64,000 bases of DNA from Cristatella mucedo. Taxonomy: Eukaryota; Bryozoa; Phylactolaemata; Cristatellidae. Each line of letters opens with the position of its first letter. The first letter of the stretch is position 1. The notes beneath the pieces are model-generated. The model was not told the origin of the DNA and ran no database searches. It saw nothing but the letters and a program-made list of their open reading frames with translations. The stretch spans positions 5,452,501-5,516,500 of the forward strand of contig WPIO01000003.1 in the NCBI GenBank assembly GCA_009760855.2, written 5' to 3'. This document shows, one piece after another, positions 1 through 63,039 of the stretch. The position numbers were made by a program, and so were the translations under genes.

Positions 1-1256
1 AGTAACTCAATAGATAGCTAAACTCTATTTTCAATTATGGGAGAGTATGGTGTGGCTACATTTTCAAATACAGTCGTCCCTCGCCACTTGGTGCTTCGAC
101 TTTTTCAGCTTCACTCTAGCTCGTTGTTTCAAATATATTCATTAAAAAGTGTATCGAGATATTTAAAATTATACAGCACGTTCTCGGTTTTCTGGATTGT
201 ATATGCACCCATGTATTACAATTAAAATTAAAATTACCGTTCGTATGGACTGCATACCTGTGTATTTAGGCACCCCTGCCTGCAAATTCTTCAAAACCAG
301 GTGCAGCCGCTCAACCAGTTTTTGTGCATGGGCAAGAAATTGTTTCCAAAAAGTTGGGTGTGGTAAAACAAAGCCAATCAGAGCATGTTTGTCACTGATT
401 GGCTATCCTATCCTCTTCCTATCTTGACCAGTAACTATAAGTAATTTTGATTTTTAAATAAAGAATTCTACGTAGAGGAAGTTCAACTATCGTGGTAGAG
501 TCTGGAACCGGTTAACTATAACAAACGACGGACGACTGTACCTAGCGTCATTGGGGTCACAACTAAAGACATTAAGTGTTCGAAAGGAACGGACGGCATT
601 GTAGCGGCTGTGCATCTCGGACGCCATTTCCGGGTCGGAAGCCGTGTTGTCCCCGTTTTTGAACCGGGAGTTTCGAGCAGCCCCGGCAGGGCAGGGCTCC
701 TCTGGCTAAGGTCCGATTATTTCTTCTAATATTGCCATATGTATGCTCTAGCCAGCTATCCATTCTCCAGGCTGACGTTGTCTTTTTCAGTTACCGTGTG
801 TCTTGCTTGTGTACTTGTGCACTATCCAATGCCTTTTACTATCTGAAGGTAATACGAGCATGAGCCTTGAGTATCCTTATGGCGGCTTTAGCAAGCTGGC
901 CTACGCTTGAATATGCAGAACTATGCAAAACTAAACAAGCCTATACTAAACTAGCCTGTCTAAAGCTTTTTTGAAAGGTGCTTGGTCATGAATGAGGTTA
1001 ATGACATATTGTGATGGCAGTTATGCATTGCAGCAGCGGATCAATCCACGGTAGAAGCGGTAATAGGGTCTACAGGACTAGCTGTCTTTGATTTGGATAT
1101 GAACTTCAGGGTGAGGTCTCTCGTAGCTTCCTTGAATATAGACATATAGGTGCAGCACGGAATTGTGGGTTGGGACTCAAAGGAGGATGCTGCCACCGTA
1201 GGGACGGACTCCCTGATCCTGACTATCCTGTTGACGAAGAAGCTAGAGAAGCAGAC
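1..1256. other. No gene recognised
   Basis: I see no splice-supported coding frame or family match. There is a GC-rich patch at about 600-720 without recognisable content. Confidence 0.5.
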
Positions 1257-1404
1257 GCCGAGCTGGTTTGGTCCGGCGGTAAAGGTGCTCGCCCCGACCG
1301 AGGTCTGGCTGAGGTCTCGGGCTCGAGCCCCGAGGCATGTGTCAAGCGCCTGAAGAGAGATTGGGTTCTCTTGGGGCGCTATTCAAAGGAAATACAAATG
1401 AATC
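1257..1404 (+). mobile_element. SINE A (tRNA head, LINE-like tail)
   Basis: GCCGAGCTGGTTTGGTCCGG (A-box region), GCTCGAGCCCCGAGGCA (B-box region) and the tail GTCAAGCGCCTGAAGAGAGA ... TTGGGGCGCTATTCAAAG. Confidence 0.88.
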
Positions 1405-2909
1405 AGCTAGATCATCACAAGGGTTATTAGGTAAGGATTTATCCTGAGAACGATTAAGGAGATGGATGATCGTGGAAATCAGCATTTTGGGATTGTGCAT
1501 CAAGATTAGGCTATCTGGTCGTGAAAGCAGTGACAGTCAAACCCATTAACTTAATTTCTAAATCTGCAAGCAGGTTTAGCGATTAGGTTCCACGCTTTTG
1601 TCTTATAATCTTGCTTCGCCATTCAAAATGGTCTAGAGTATCTTAGACTTGTCAATATTCCACTCTCTTAGACTAGCTGCTCATACATGCTTATCCATTT
1701 TTTAGATGAAGTCATTGGTTAACTGAACTGATACTTTAAGATAATTTTATCCCGTATAATTCATCACTAAGCCAATTGGTAAGATTTATCAGGTCCCTCG
1801 ATAATAGAACCTGAGGAGGCAAGCATTTCTTCCATAAAAGGCCACAAGATAATAAACATACTTTGTATACATTTGCATATATTTTCGCTGATTGCAAAAA
1901 ATTCTTCCAAGTAAGGAAGTTCCGGACAGTCTTTACGCCCTACGCCCAAATCAGTCAGCTTTTATAAACCAGAATATGTTTTCAATTTTATTGTTTTCAA
2001 TAAAAATAGTACAATCCGTGCAGACCAATTTACGAAATCAATGACAATGTCGTCTATAAAAATCCCCGGAGTGTTCCACTCTTCAATGACAGTGAGGCAC
2101 GAAGGAAGGACTTTACTTCTCGCCCAACTTTAGGGTGCACTGTCCTGGTTTCAAAGAGAGAAATGAGGTACGAGTTAATATGGTGTGGGCTCAATTGTAT
2201 GCATCTGATGAGACTTTGATTGTCATCATTTACAAAACGCCGCTCAAGTTAAGCTTTCGTGAATGGAAATCCGATGCCGGCTTAGAAAATAGAGTATGGT
2301 GCTTTATTCACAAGATGCTGAGACCTCAGTTTCCGTTTTCGGATGCCTTTGTGCATGTTATATCGTCTCTATCCTGCAACTATAAGCGTATCTCATATTC
2401 ACTGAAATGCCTTGCTACAAGAAAAGCGCTGATGGTATTATTTCGCTGCTATCTTCTGTAATCCCTGGCTATAAAATGTTGAGATTTCACGCTAACAGAA
2501 TACAAGATCCCATGAAAGAACACTGCAGGACCTAAGGTTTGCATTTCTCAAATTTCTTTTGACCTTGCCTTGCTTGCAAGACAGGTGGGCATGCAACTGA
2601 GACAAAATCGCATTGCAGCATTGCACTGAATAACGGATTTACTTATGTAAGAAATTTTCGACAGCAATGAGAACGATTCCTATAAATTACCTTAATCTGT
2701 TTGCCCAACTGTCGACGCAAAATGTCAAACTTGTCGTACGAAAGTAGCATCAATAGTGATATCTCAATGTGTAAGGACATGAGTGAGGGGCTGATAATTC
2801 TTAACCCAGATATTGGGTCGAGTTCTCCCTAAGCAAAACCGATAAGGCTCTTCTACTACTATATAAAGGCATCTATTTAAACTGCCTATCTTTGCTTCGA
2901 CCTTTTTAC

Positions 2910-3078
2910 CAATGCGTCTAGCACGAGGGTGGAGGTGGTGGTACTTTAAGACCCAGGTCATGGTTTCAAGTCCTGCAGCAAGCAATCCTTTAGTGCCTGC
3001 TGAAAATAGGGTGATAGCCATTAAGGCTACGGCTCTTCAACCTCAATATAAATTAGGCTGTTGAATCAACCGACACTT
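2910..3078 (+). mobile_element. SINE B (second tRNA-headed family), diverged
   Basis: GGTTTCAAGTCCTGCAGCAA (B-box region), AGCCATTAAGGCTACGGCTC, AAATTAGGCTGTTGAATCAA. Confidence 0.72.
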
Positions 3079-3362
3079 ACCTTACCCATAGTCTGCTTAA
3101 TCATACATGGAGAAGCATTGGATCTGATATAAACGCACTGACGTCTCTTCGAAATTCTGACTGGTAGCATTTGCACATGTTCATGTTTTTTTGCATGATA
3201 TCAACACGCCTCCACCTGCTACCCCTTCTAAGCACTACAAAGCTGAGTAGGAGGCTATTTCACCTACCCTAGTGAACGTCGCTCTTCACATGCTCTCTCA
3301 CTTCGCACTTCACTTTCTAACTCGGTATTTGGCGAGTGGTCCGAGCGCCTCCTCAGTCAAAG

Positions 3363-3471
3363 TTTTTCAGCATCCGTTTCATGCACGAAGCTCTCCCGGA
3401 CGCTATCCGATGGGGTGTTTTCAGCATCCAGTGCATGCAGCTCTCACGGACGATACCCGAGGAGGGCTGTG
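3363..3471. repeat. Two-unit diverged tandem repeat, period about 55 bp
   Basis: TTTTTCAGCATCCGTTTCAT ... AGCTCTCCCGGACGCTATCC is followed by GTTTTCAGCATCCAGTGCAT ... AGCTCTCACGGACGATACCC. It does not correspond to any other repeat in the window. Confidence 0.75.
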
Positions 3472-3839
3472 CCACGTGAGAGCTTGATCTGTGCTCCTCG
3501 GTTGTTACCACCTGCATTCAGTAAACAAAGCTCCGCCCTGATAAGCGATTGCACCTGAATGCGTGGGGAGGCCATCACGTCGAGTATACAAACAAGAGGA
3601 TCGGTGGTTCTACGCCCTGGCCCCGGCTATCGGCTGCTCGAAAAAGCGGCAAAGCGTTACGTCCAACTGCATCCTGCAAGATATCTGACACGAGACCTCT
3701 GGTATTGGCCTATTTGTGAGCACCAAATAAATTCTAAGAGGAGCTTGATGATGGATGACCATCTCTGTTGTATTATATATCCAGACTGTAACTCTTCAAA
3801 GCCTCGAAGACTTTTTGAATGTTACGCTAGATAGTTTTC

Positions 3840-4755
3840 TCAGGAGCCTAAATGGCTTTTGATTTGCCTACAGCAGCCAACAGGATTCATCTCAAGCTGC
3901 AAAGTGAAAGTGAGAAGGAAATCTAGGTCACGAGAGAAGTCGAGGAAGTGAGTAGCATGTAATTAGTAGCTCAGGATGGCTGGAAAGGATGTGCAACAAT
4001 CAGCAGTAGAAGAGAGTACATGCCGCTGTGGATTGTGGATGTGATTTCCGCAGTCTAGTATCTGCAGATCAAAAAAGCTTCTGTTGCCAAAGGTCTTTAA
4101 GTGTAGGAACGAAACAGCTGAAATGCATTGTTTACTGAGATCCTTAGGGCACGAGGAGGCTGAAACTGATGTAGCAGAACAGCTAGGAGTGAAGGAGCCA
4201 AGCTGTTACTGGCATTATGGATCAGAGTAAGAATTTCGTTCTGTATCTCTTGATCGATCTTAAGCAATTGCAGAACCTTCAGCAAAGCGTGACATGTGGC
4301 TGATACCTCTGGGATTTGCTTAATAGCCTTGCAGCCTTATTCACATCAGCTGCTTAGGCTTAATGGCTTTTTCCGTGGCCCAGCCAAAACTGAATAGCAA
4401 TCCAACCTGGACAGAACCAGGTAGCTTGTGAGATTTATAGCCAGCCGCTGTGATAGGCAGTTTCAAGTCTTAGACAAGGAATAAATTGCATAGCTAGCTG
4501 TGGAAGTAGTTTTCTTTAAGGAAGATTTTCACCGCTTAGTGGTTATCAAAGATCACACCTAAATTCCAATCACTGTACGACGGTGGCATTACAGTATTAT
4601 GAATTAGAAAAGTATAGCCCCGTGAGTCGGAATTTTGATTTATAATCGTGGGAAGAAAATTGACCGACATGAGGTTTGAAAGGCGAACATTCAGTTTATC
4701 GGTCGACACCTCTCTCAGATACTCCTTAGCCCTGCTTAAGGACAAGAGCTATTTT
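3840..4755 (-). mobile_element. LINE of a second L2/CR1 family, minus strand
   Basis: The minus strand from 4745 reads LSRAKEYLREVSTDKLNVRLSN, NSDSRGYTFLIHNTVMPPSY and WNLGVIFDNH (the RT end with the LGVxFD motif), followed by a C-terminal part with FGDRSF/LWNSLP-like antisense words (GATTTCCGCAGTCTAGTATC). The same family recurs at 34.1 and 62.0 kb, also on the minus strand. Confidence 0.72.
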
Positions 4756-5672
4756 GCATTGTCAGGCACGTCTTAGTCATTTCTTAGAAGTCTCTTATCA
4801 ATGGGTATTTTCCCCACTTACTGCAGCTACGGGAGGACTCTTCAAATTGACAGCTCGGCCACTATTGAACTATAAAGGATTAATCAAACTCGACAATCAA
4901 TCGCAAAGATAATTGGCTCGAGCTGACTCACTGTAACAGCGAAGTGCATTATTAAACAGTATAAAGAATAAAAGACGTGTCCATTCAGCATGCTACAGAT
5001 TCTTTTTTGCAATGTTTACTTATGAATGCAGTAAGTATGCAGGGACTCTTTCATTCACGCGAAAAATCGTACTTAAGATAGCCAGGGAATGCCAATGCAT
5101 TTCGCTTAAATTCTGCTCATCGATTCAGTACGTGCCTGTTATTTCTAATAATTACACCTATAATCCTTTTTTTCTGAAATTTTGGAATGGTGTGCCGTTG
5201 GCTCAATTCTAGTTATGTTGTGTTCCAACCGTTGCCGTATATCAAAGTGGACGTCGGAGTGCAAGTTGAGATAGCTTGACCAGCTTGTAACTGATTCTGA
5301 CACAACCCAAACAACATTTTGGATTTCAGACAATTTTTTGTTTGTGAAACTTAAGGCCTGAACCACTTACAGTAACTTTAAATGTCGCAATACGGTACGA
5401 TCACTGACAGAGCCTCACAGCCGGATTAGCAGGGGCTTGAGGAGCCGCTGCAGCTCCTCTGAAGTAGTCAATTAAGTCTAATTACGAGGCAGGAGATTTT
5501 GTCCACAAATAAATTATTCGTTATAAATTTTTCTCAAATCAAAGTCAGCCAAGTTCCAGATGCTGCATGAGGTTTTGGCTAAGTCGCGCTTCCATAGCAC
5601 ACCTGGCAAGCTAAATTATTGCTTACAGCGATTCTGCGAGATTTCTTTAAATCCGCCCTTGATCATCTAGCC

Positions 5673-5859
5673 CAGTGGTTCTCAACCTGTGGGTCATAAC
5701 CTCTTTCGGGGTCGAGCGAACCCTTCACAGAGGTCGCCCAAGACCATCGGAAAACACGCCTTTACACATTTTGCACACAAGAAGTTTAGGGTTGGAGGTG
5801 GCCACAACATGATGAACTGTGTTAAAGGGTCACGGTATTAGGAAGATTGAGAACTACTG
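5673..5859 (-). mobile_element. SPIN-like non-autonomous hAT element
   Basis: 187 bp, starting CAGTGGTTCTCAACC and ending with the near-inverted GAGAACTACTG. The interior (GGGTCATAACC, AGGTCGCCCAAGACCATCGG, GGTGGCCACAACATGATGAA, TTAAAGGGTCACGG) resembles, as I remember it, the SPIN hAT family, in reverse orientation. It is flanked by an 8-bp target-site duplication with one mismatch (ATCTAGCC at 5665-5672, ATCTAGCA at 5860-5867), as expected for hAT. SPIN is known for horizontal transfer among tetrapods and some invertebrates. Confidence 0.9.
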
Positions 5860-6789
5860 ATCTAGCACTAACTCTTTGTCTATTACATTCATTATGCGGA
5901 ACCTTCAGCCAGACTTTATGAATTTACTTTGTTCTCGCCCCCAAATTTATAGCCAACGCTTGAAGCACTTCGATTTCTGCGTCTTGTTAACGGTAAAAAA
6001 AAAGCAACTTCCAGTTGCATTTCTCGGCTGGAGTGTTTTGGTCTTTCAGTCTAGGTCTTTTCAGTCCGGAAGTTATAATCTGCTAGACTTTCATATAAAT
6101 TTCTTGGGAAAAACCAAATTGAGCGAACACATTTTTAAGCAATTGCATCGAAGGGTTACAACGTACAGTATCTTAAGAAGGCTATGCAATATATGCTAAG
6201 TATTCAAACCAAAACCTCGCATTTTCAATCGCCACCAACTTCACTTTGTTCTATACAAAAGACGACTAAACAATCACTCAAAAAAACAATCCTGATTCGT
6301 ACATAGAGCAACAGCGATGAATTAATGATAGAATCGATCGTACCAAGAAATCTTGCCAGTACCCTTTAGATATACAGCTGTAGGTCTGCAAGTTTTGAAG
6401 CTCGTTAAATTAGCTTACTTTCTTTGGTGTCAATTGTTGAGCAGGCTCGCCGAATTCTGTCGTTGTACTTCTGGCGATCCTATTTGCATCCGGTTTGGAG
6501 CCTCTGCACCTTTCCTTCCTGCCCAATCCAATTAAAACTCAATTAAACATACATCTGAGACACAAAAATACTCTAACGTTCAGAAAGTAAATCAAGTATG
6601 CACCCAAACCCTATCACACTCTTGAAGCAGAGCTCCGCGCGCTGCTCCTCTAAATTCTTACACCTATTTGGTGTTGGCTATGACTAAGATGTAACATTCG
6701 TGCCACTCTTCATCTCAACATTATAATGGGAACGCTAGAGGAGATAGAACACACACACACACACACAGTGGATACGATGCAGAACCTAC

Positions 6790-7330
6790 AGAAGAAGAGC
6801 TTGGTAAGTCAATTCGTTAACATCAGCCTTTCTATTTTCTCGGTGAACAGAGGCTGTCCATAATTGTATATATTTTCCTATTCAGTTTGGGTAATTTTGC
6901 TGTCATCCTAGTGGAAATTTTGATGATACATGCTGCAAGATAGTTCGAAGAATCGGAATTACTGGAAGGCTCGGAGGTATTAAACCACAGGTACGGTTTC
7001 GTTGCATCTGCACTAGAAACTAAAGTTACGATTTCGGTTAGCAACTACCTCGACGTAGTGTGGATAATCATCGCGATAAGAAGCGGATCTAGAACAGATC
7101 CTTGCGGTACCCTATAACTCAAAGGCTCATCAGCTGAGCTTTGCCGTTAACAGCTGTCACTCTGAAATCTCTACCTGCTGTATGGCGTAAGGCATTGTAG
7201 CGAAATTATGCGACTCCGAGGTGGTTTAGTTATAGGTATTCAATGCAAGCTTAGTATCCGATAGCATTGAAATTAGCTCGGATAACCTGAATAGCTAGCG
7301 GAGTGACTCTCACTGTCAAAATTCCTTAAA
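6790..7330 (-). mobile_element. LINE reverse transcriptase remnant, minus strand
   Basis: Antisense to 7060-7190 the minus strand gives FRVTAVNGKAQLMS, then VPQGSVLDPLL after a frame change, matching RT motif GVPQGSVLGPLLF. LTEIVTLVSSADATKPYLWF follows. Confidence 0.78.
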
Positions 7331-9214
7331 ATGTATTATTATTATTATTATCTTTATTCGTTATTCAGTTGCGTAATCTGGACACTGTTAAGTGATTAAC
7401 TGTAAATCCTACTAGAATAACTTTCTAGGTTTTATTTTTAATGTAAGATTTTAGCTTGTCTTCCTTAAATCACTCGAACGTCGTTTTAATAAGAACGGCA
7501 GAAGGGAGGCTGGACTTACTTAATTTTGTTAGGTTTACTGTTAACACTTAAATGAGCGGCTTAATTGACGCCTCTTGAATTATGCAGCGACGTAACAAGA
7601 GAAGGGCTGCATATTGTTACCCAGGAAGGAAGTAGCGATCCTAAGTATCAGTCTGATAAGGGGGACAGTAAATAAGGATCTGGAGGTCCAGCGGTCTACA
7701 CAGAGTGAAAGAACACGCGGTTACCAGGGGCACGCTTGGAGGTGAGCTTTGAAATTGAGCCGTTGAAAGTGGCGATTCCAGTAGGGATGTTGCAATAATG
7801 GCGGATTCAGTGGCCATTTCTATCCCGCTGAGGCAGAATTTCGAAAAATAGTCTGCTAGGTAGCCTCGGGCTCGCCATGAGAAATACTGAACTGGGAGCT
7901 GTTAAGAAGATATCAGCACTTTTCAATTTCGCTTCTCTCAAAGTTAGACTTGGCTTCTAGATTGGATGGACTCGTGTGGCTTACAATGGTATGTATTGAT
8001 GTTCCCATGCCAATCTATGTATAATCTACTCTAGTCATCTCCTCTTTTCGATTTCAGACTGATGCATCTCACACTAATCTTCTGCATTCAAAGTTGTATC
8101 AATCTTCAATAAGGTCATAGTCCAATTATAGATAGACAATCCAAAAATACTTGTGTTGACCATCGACTGTCTCCTTGACAGCATTAAAATAAGCATCACG
8201 CCTAGCCACCCTTTCAGCCATTTAGCCGTTCGGCTCTAGCGTCTTTGCCAGCAATATTGACAAAATTGGAGATTCCATTCTCAAACTTTAACCCTCCCAG
8301 TAGAAGTTTTTGTTATGGAGTACCTTGCACTTCCTCAATTTACACCTTAAAGCCTTCCTTTGATGCCTTGTTTACCAAGATCACCTCGCAGTCTAAGAAG
8401 ACCACTAGCTCTTAAGTTCTATGCCCATTATTTTCTCCTTCTGAGATGCATAGATTATCTGCAGCCCGGCATAGCTAATATTAAACACGTTCTTAGCCTT
8501 ATGTCATGGCCCTTCGTTTCTCAAAAATGCTTACGTTTGGGTCATTTATTCAGATGGCGACATTAGACCATGAGGACTTCAAATTCATTCTCTGTCTGCA
8601 TCTGCTGCTATAAAAGACATTAAAATTAGTAGTGGCAGACCAGCTACACTGGTCATATCAAAACTGCTAGCCTAGTTAGTAAGTTTCACTCAGACTTTAG
8701 AACTAATCACTCGACAGAGTCATTCTGTAGCGAGTGTTTGCATCTCCGACTGACCTTCTCAGGATTGCAGATTTATTTAAAGTCTCTGTGCTTGTGACGA
8801 TGGATTCGTGCTTTCGTGCATTCGATGACGTCTGAGCGTTGTTTGGCACTGCTCTGCAAAGGTGTATGTCGTATCTCGTTGTAAGGCTTCGTAGCATTAA
8901 TTTCATCTACCAATGGTCATCCAAGGAGCCCCTAAAGTATATGGTAGCCCTGAGGTCTGGGCTTGGTCAGCATCTTTAGTAACTTATGTTCACTCTCTTG
9001 CCGCTGTATCATACAAGCATAACCTAGGATTTCTTCTTTCTTTGCAGATGAAAAATAGCTGTGCTTATCATATATGCATACATGGAGTGTGCATTTACAC
9101 GGACCTTTTAAGAGTGACCTTAATGTGTAAAGTGTTTTGCTGGCCGTAAGTTTTATCGGTCATTGCTGTACTGGCAGAAAAACCCGGCTTATAGGTTGCT
9201 AATACTAGGAGAAG
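7331..9214. other. Unassigned, probably decayed LINE in part
   Basis: (ATT)n at about 7337-7350 and weak RT-like words (FCYGVPCTSS at about 8300, plus strand) hint at LINE debris, but I cannot fix boundaries. Confidence 0.4.
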
Positions 9215-9560
9215 TACTGCAAATAATAATATTAATAATACACTTGATAAAGCGCCCTCAAATAACTCAATCTCTTTCTAGGCGCTTTACATTTTCTGAA
9301 AGGGAAAGACGATCGAATTGTGAGTGGGTAGTGCTTGATAAACAACATGAGTAACATGGCTTGGGTGACATGCACAGGATTAGCATGCAAGTGTGGTTAG
9401 TGGCAGCATGCAACAGTGTCAGCACCTATAAGCACATAAAGGGCGAATCACAGGGACCCACAGAATTCTGTCACAATATAACGTCACATAGGTGCGTTTT
9501 TAATCTCATTCTAAATTTGGTCAAGTCAGACATTCCTCTTGCCCTCTCTTGCTACGCGTG
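9215..9560 (-). mobile_element. L2-type LINE 3' end, minus strand
   Basis: (AAT)n followed by ACTTGATAAAGCGCCCTCAA and TCTTTCTAGGCGCTTTACAT, then the antisense 3'UTR shared with the other copies (GTGACATGCACAGGATTAGC, GGGCGAATCACAGGGACCCA). Truncated before the coding part is well formed. Confidence 0.88.
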
Positions 9561-9599
9561 AGCCTTCCACTGCAGATACAACATTCCATAACTCACAGC

Positions 9600-10246
9600 A
9601 TGCGACAGTATCTAGGAATGAATTTGAATAGCTGAAGCAAATTAATAGTAGGCATGCTAATATTGGTACTATTTGCTCTAGGAGCTCGATCAGATAGCAT
9701 AGAGGACGGGTGGTTCACCATATTAGATGAATCACATTACATTTTACTTACTTCTAAGCTTGGAAGAATGCAGCAAGCCAAACGAGAGAACCCTAAATTC
9801 TTTAATTTCGTTTTCTTATTAAGCCGATAGCTAATAAACCTCGAAAGATGATGAACTACGCTCGCATCCCCGACGTTAGGCGGTTTCCTCTACTTATGCT
9901 TTATTTCATTTTTAGTGTACCGTCGACGATCAGACAATTTGAGCCCAATATGTCAGGGACAGTGTGTTTTTAACCAATTATATTCCACTGCTTTGAAAGG
10001 CTATTCTAAACTATTTTTGGACTCCTCGCCATGGAGCATATCTATATTCAGCATGGCTAAATTAATTTATGGGCTTTAAGCTTAATTAAGTTCCATAATT
10101 ATGAGTTACCAATCAATGCTCTTACGTTGCCTTTGAAAATATTTTTTGAAAAACAATTTTCATTTCAAACAATATGAGTTCCTAAACTCCACGTTCACAA
10201 TCAACCGATCATGCATTAAGCATGCGTCTTTGTTTTAAATGTGAGT

Positions 10247-10324
<78 letters not shown>

Positions 10325-11100
10325 GTACCTCGACCTATGAGTGTCTCTACATACGAGATTTTTATATATGCGAGCTGCCTCTCAGCCGATTTGTTGCTTT
10401 GAGTTGCCAGCTAAAATTCAGGTTACGAGCCAGCTTCAGATAATCCACTGCTAGTTGCCACAGCGAACGTCACACTGAGTGTAGCTATTCAGACCAATAG
10501 GGTAGGGTATCGAACGGCGTTCCGTTGCAAGATGCTGCCCTACGACCCGGCCGACCTAGCACAGTCCTGTTGGTTCGCTGCCGGACAGACTTGAGCGAGC
10601 CATCATGGTGCTTGAACGCACAAAATCGTCAGACTCGGGTACTAAATCCGACTACGGCGGGAACAGCCACGGCCACGTACGTACTGTAATCTACTTTGGC
10701 AATATCATGGTGTGAGAGCTCATCGCATAACTGATAACAATCGACGGGTCCACGTAAAGGCACAGCCAATAAACTAAAAGCGAGGAAAGCTCGGCGAAAA
10801 GGGCAAACATTCGGCAAATAAGATTCGGATATTCATTTCAGCCTTTCTCTTCTTACTCTATTAACATCTTCAAGTCGTCTGATCTCCAAACTACTCCAGT
10901 ACATTAGGATTAATAAAACTTGTTTACTGCAAGACATTCTATTGTATTTTTTTAAAAACAATATTTGTTATTTATAGGTACACTTTCTTTTGTTTAAAAA
11001 GATGTGACAAAAAGTGCAGTTTTTTGGGGGTCCAGCACGGATTATTGGCATTTCAATTCATTTAAACGGGGAAAATTGATTTGATGTACGAGTAATTTGA
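9600..11100. other. Unassigned sequence around an (AT)n tract
   Basis: Nothing recognised apart from the microsatellite. The 3' UTR and poly(A) site of the MUC4-like gene may lie in 10.8-11.6 kb but could not be placed. Confidence 0.4.
10249..10319. repeat. (AT)n microsatellite
   Basis: About 35 AT units. Spurious Ile-Tyr reading frames over it are not genes. Confidence 0.97.
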
Positions 11101-11146
11101 GTTACAAGCTCCGGCATGGAACGAACTGAACTGGTAAGCCGAGGTA

Positions 11147-11396
<250 letters not shown>

Positions 11397-11561
11397 AGTA
11401 TAAAATTTTTGTATCCTAAAGCAAAAGGACATATATCTACTAAATATCGCAATGCTACTAGCCATACTAAATAAAAAACGATGTGATACCGAAGTTGCCT
11501 ATAATAAATTGATGATACCGTTTTCTAATATATAATATATATTGATGACTTCGACACTTCT

Positions 11562-11680
<119 letters not shown>

Positions 11681-11684
11681 TCGA

Positions 11685-61673
<49,989 letters not shown>

Positions 61674-62029
61674 CTGAAAACACGCAGAAATGTCGCAGGC
61701 TTTCATAAAGGCCTCTACAAGTTCTATCCATTTATGAAACCTGTCATCCTGGCTACAGCGGTACTAATCTCAGCACTGCTGTGCCCCTCCAACTCCTGAG
61801 CATTGAAGCTACGCTGAACCAGCGCTACCATCCTTGAAAGTAACTGGGATTACGGGGGGGGGGTGCTACTCATGAAACGCATCGTTGACTTTGCCCCAGC
61901 TCCTAAGGATGAGCTTACAAATTACGAACATCGAAGTTCTACTGTAATTTGTCAATACAATCTGCCATGGAGACAACTTGTATAGTGAATCCAGCCGATC
62001 GATCGGTAATATCAAGCGTTCGTGTTCGG
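61674..62029. other. Intron upstream of exon 1, nothing recognised
   Basis: It contains the acceptor tract of exon 1 and a G-run at 61855-61863. No upstream exon could be supported. Confidence 0.5.
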
Positions 62030-62565
62030 ATAAGGCTCATTACATTTTTCGAAGTTTAATCCCCCTGCTCAGCTCAGACCTGGTGGTTCCGAGTTTTTGG
62101 CCGTAAGTTCATTCCACGTCACACTTAGGCTGAACTTAATGTAATGAATCTCCGTCTGTAACTCCACAAAGTCATAAAGACCAGGTGGGTGTTACGCAGA
62201 AGAGTTTTGTATAGCGCACTCACAGCCTAAGCGGCTTTCGGTACGCATTCGGTAGCCAACAGACTTTGTCTCACGCAACATAGAGAAAGTGTGAAGCATA
62301 GCAGAGTCAGGAGAGCAGTTGAGGTAATGAGTAGCATGGAAGTAGCAGCTCAGGACCGCTGAAAAGGAAGAGCCATATTCGCCAGTAGGAGAGTAGTTGT
62401 CGTTGCGTGAGAATTGTGGAAGCGAGTTCCACAGTCTAGGACCTGCAGAGCGAAAGCTTCTGTCGCCAAAGATCTTTAAGCGGAGGAATTGAACAGCTAA
62501 TTTACTGTCCACACAGGACCTGAGGGCGCGAAGAGGCTGAAACTGGTGCAGTTCTAACCATATCT
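62030..62565 (-). mobile_element. Second-family LINE 3' fragment, minus strand
   Basis: Minus frame 62512-62192: LKIFGDRSFRSAGPRLWNSL, then ATHYLNCSPDSAMLHTFSM, the usual L2/CR1 C-terminal block (FGDRSFxxxxPxLWNSLP). Confidence 0.82.
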
Positions 62566-62569
62566 ACAT

Positions 62570-62715
62570 GTTGACACTGCGCATGTAACAATGCTATGCT
62601 TGATTACATTTTGCATACTATTACTAACTAATGGTCACGCTTTTTTACAGAATCTGTAAAGTGCCTAGAGAGAGATTCAGTTCTCTGAGGGCACTCTGCA
62701 AATCTATTATTTTAA
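62570..62715 (+). mobile_element. LINE 3' tail fragment
   Basis: Shared 3'UTR words (CATGTTGACACTGCGCATGT), then ATCTGTAAAGTGCCTAGAGA and GAGGGCACTCTGCAAATC. Confidence 0.78.
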
Positions 62716-62751
62716 GGTATCAAGCATTCAAAGCAAGCAATTATCAAACGC

Positions 62752-62886
62752 ATAATTATATATTATTCATGTTTACAGCGCCTAAGTGAACTTAATCTCA
62801 ATCCAGGCGCTTTACAAATGCCGCAGGGCTCGAGCCCACTGCCTTGGTAGTTAAGAAAAGGCGAGTACCTTACCCCAAGCCATCTT
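62752..62886 (-). mobile_element. SINE A, minus strand
   Basis: CAGCGCCTAAGTGAACTTAA, ATCCAGGCGCTTTACAAATG, GGGCTCGAGCCCACTGCCTT. The tRNA-like 5' part is diverged. Confidence 0.8.
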
Positions 62887-63039
62887 GCTAAAGCAAGCAT
62901 GTCTTAAGTGTTGGCCACCGGTTAGTAAGACCCGTGGCTAGAACAGGCACTGAATCACGAACAGGTATCCACGCAAAGCATACCTGAACAAAAAAGTCTA
63001 ATTCGCGAGGACAAAGTGATATTTGACTGGAACAGAGCA

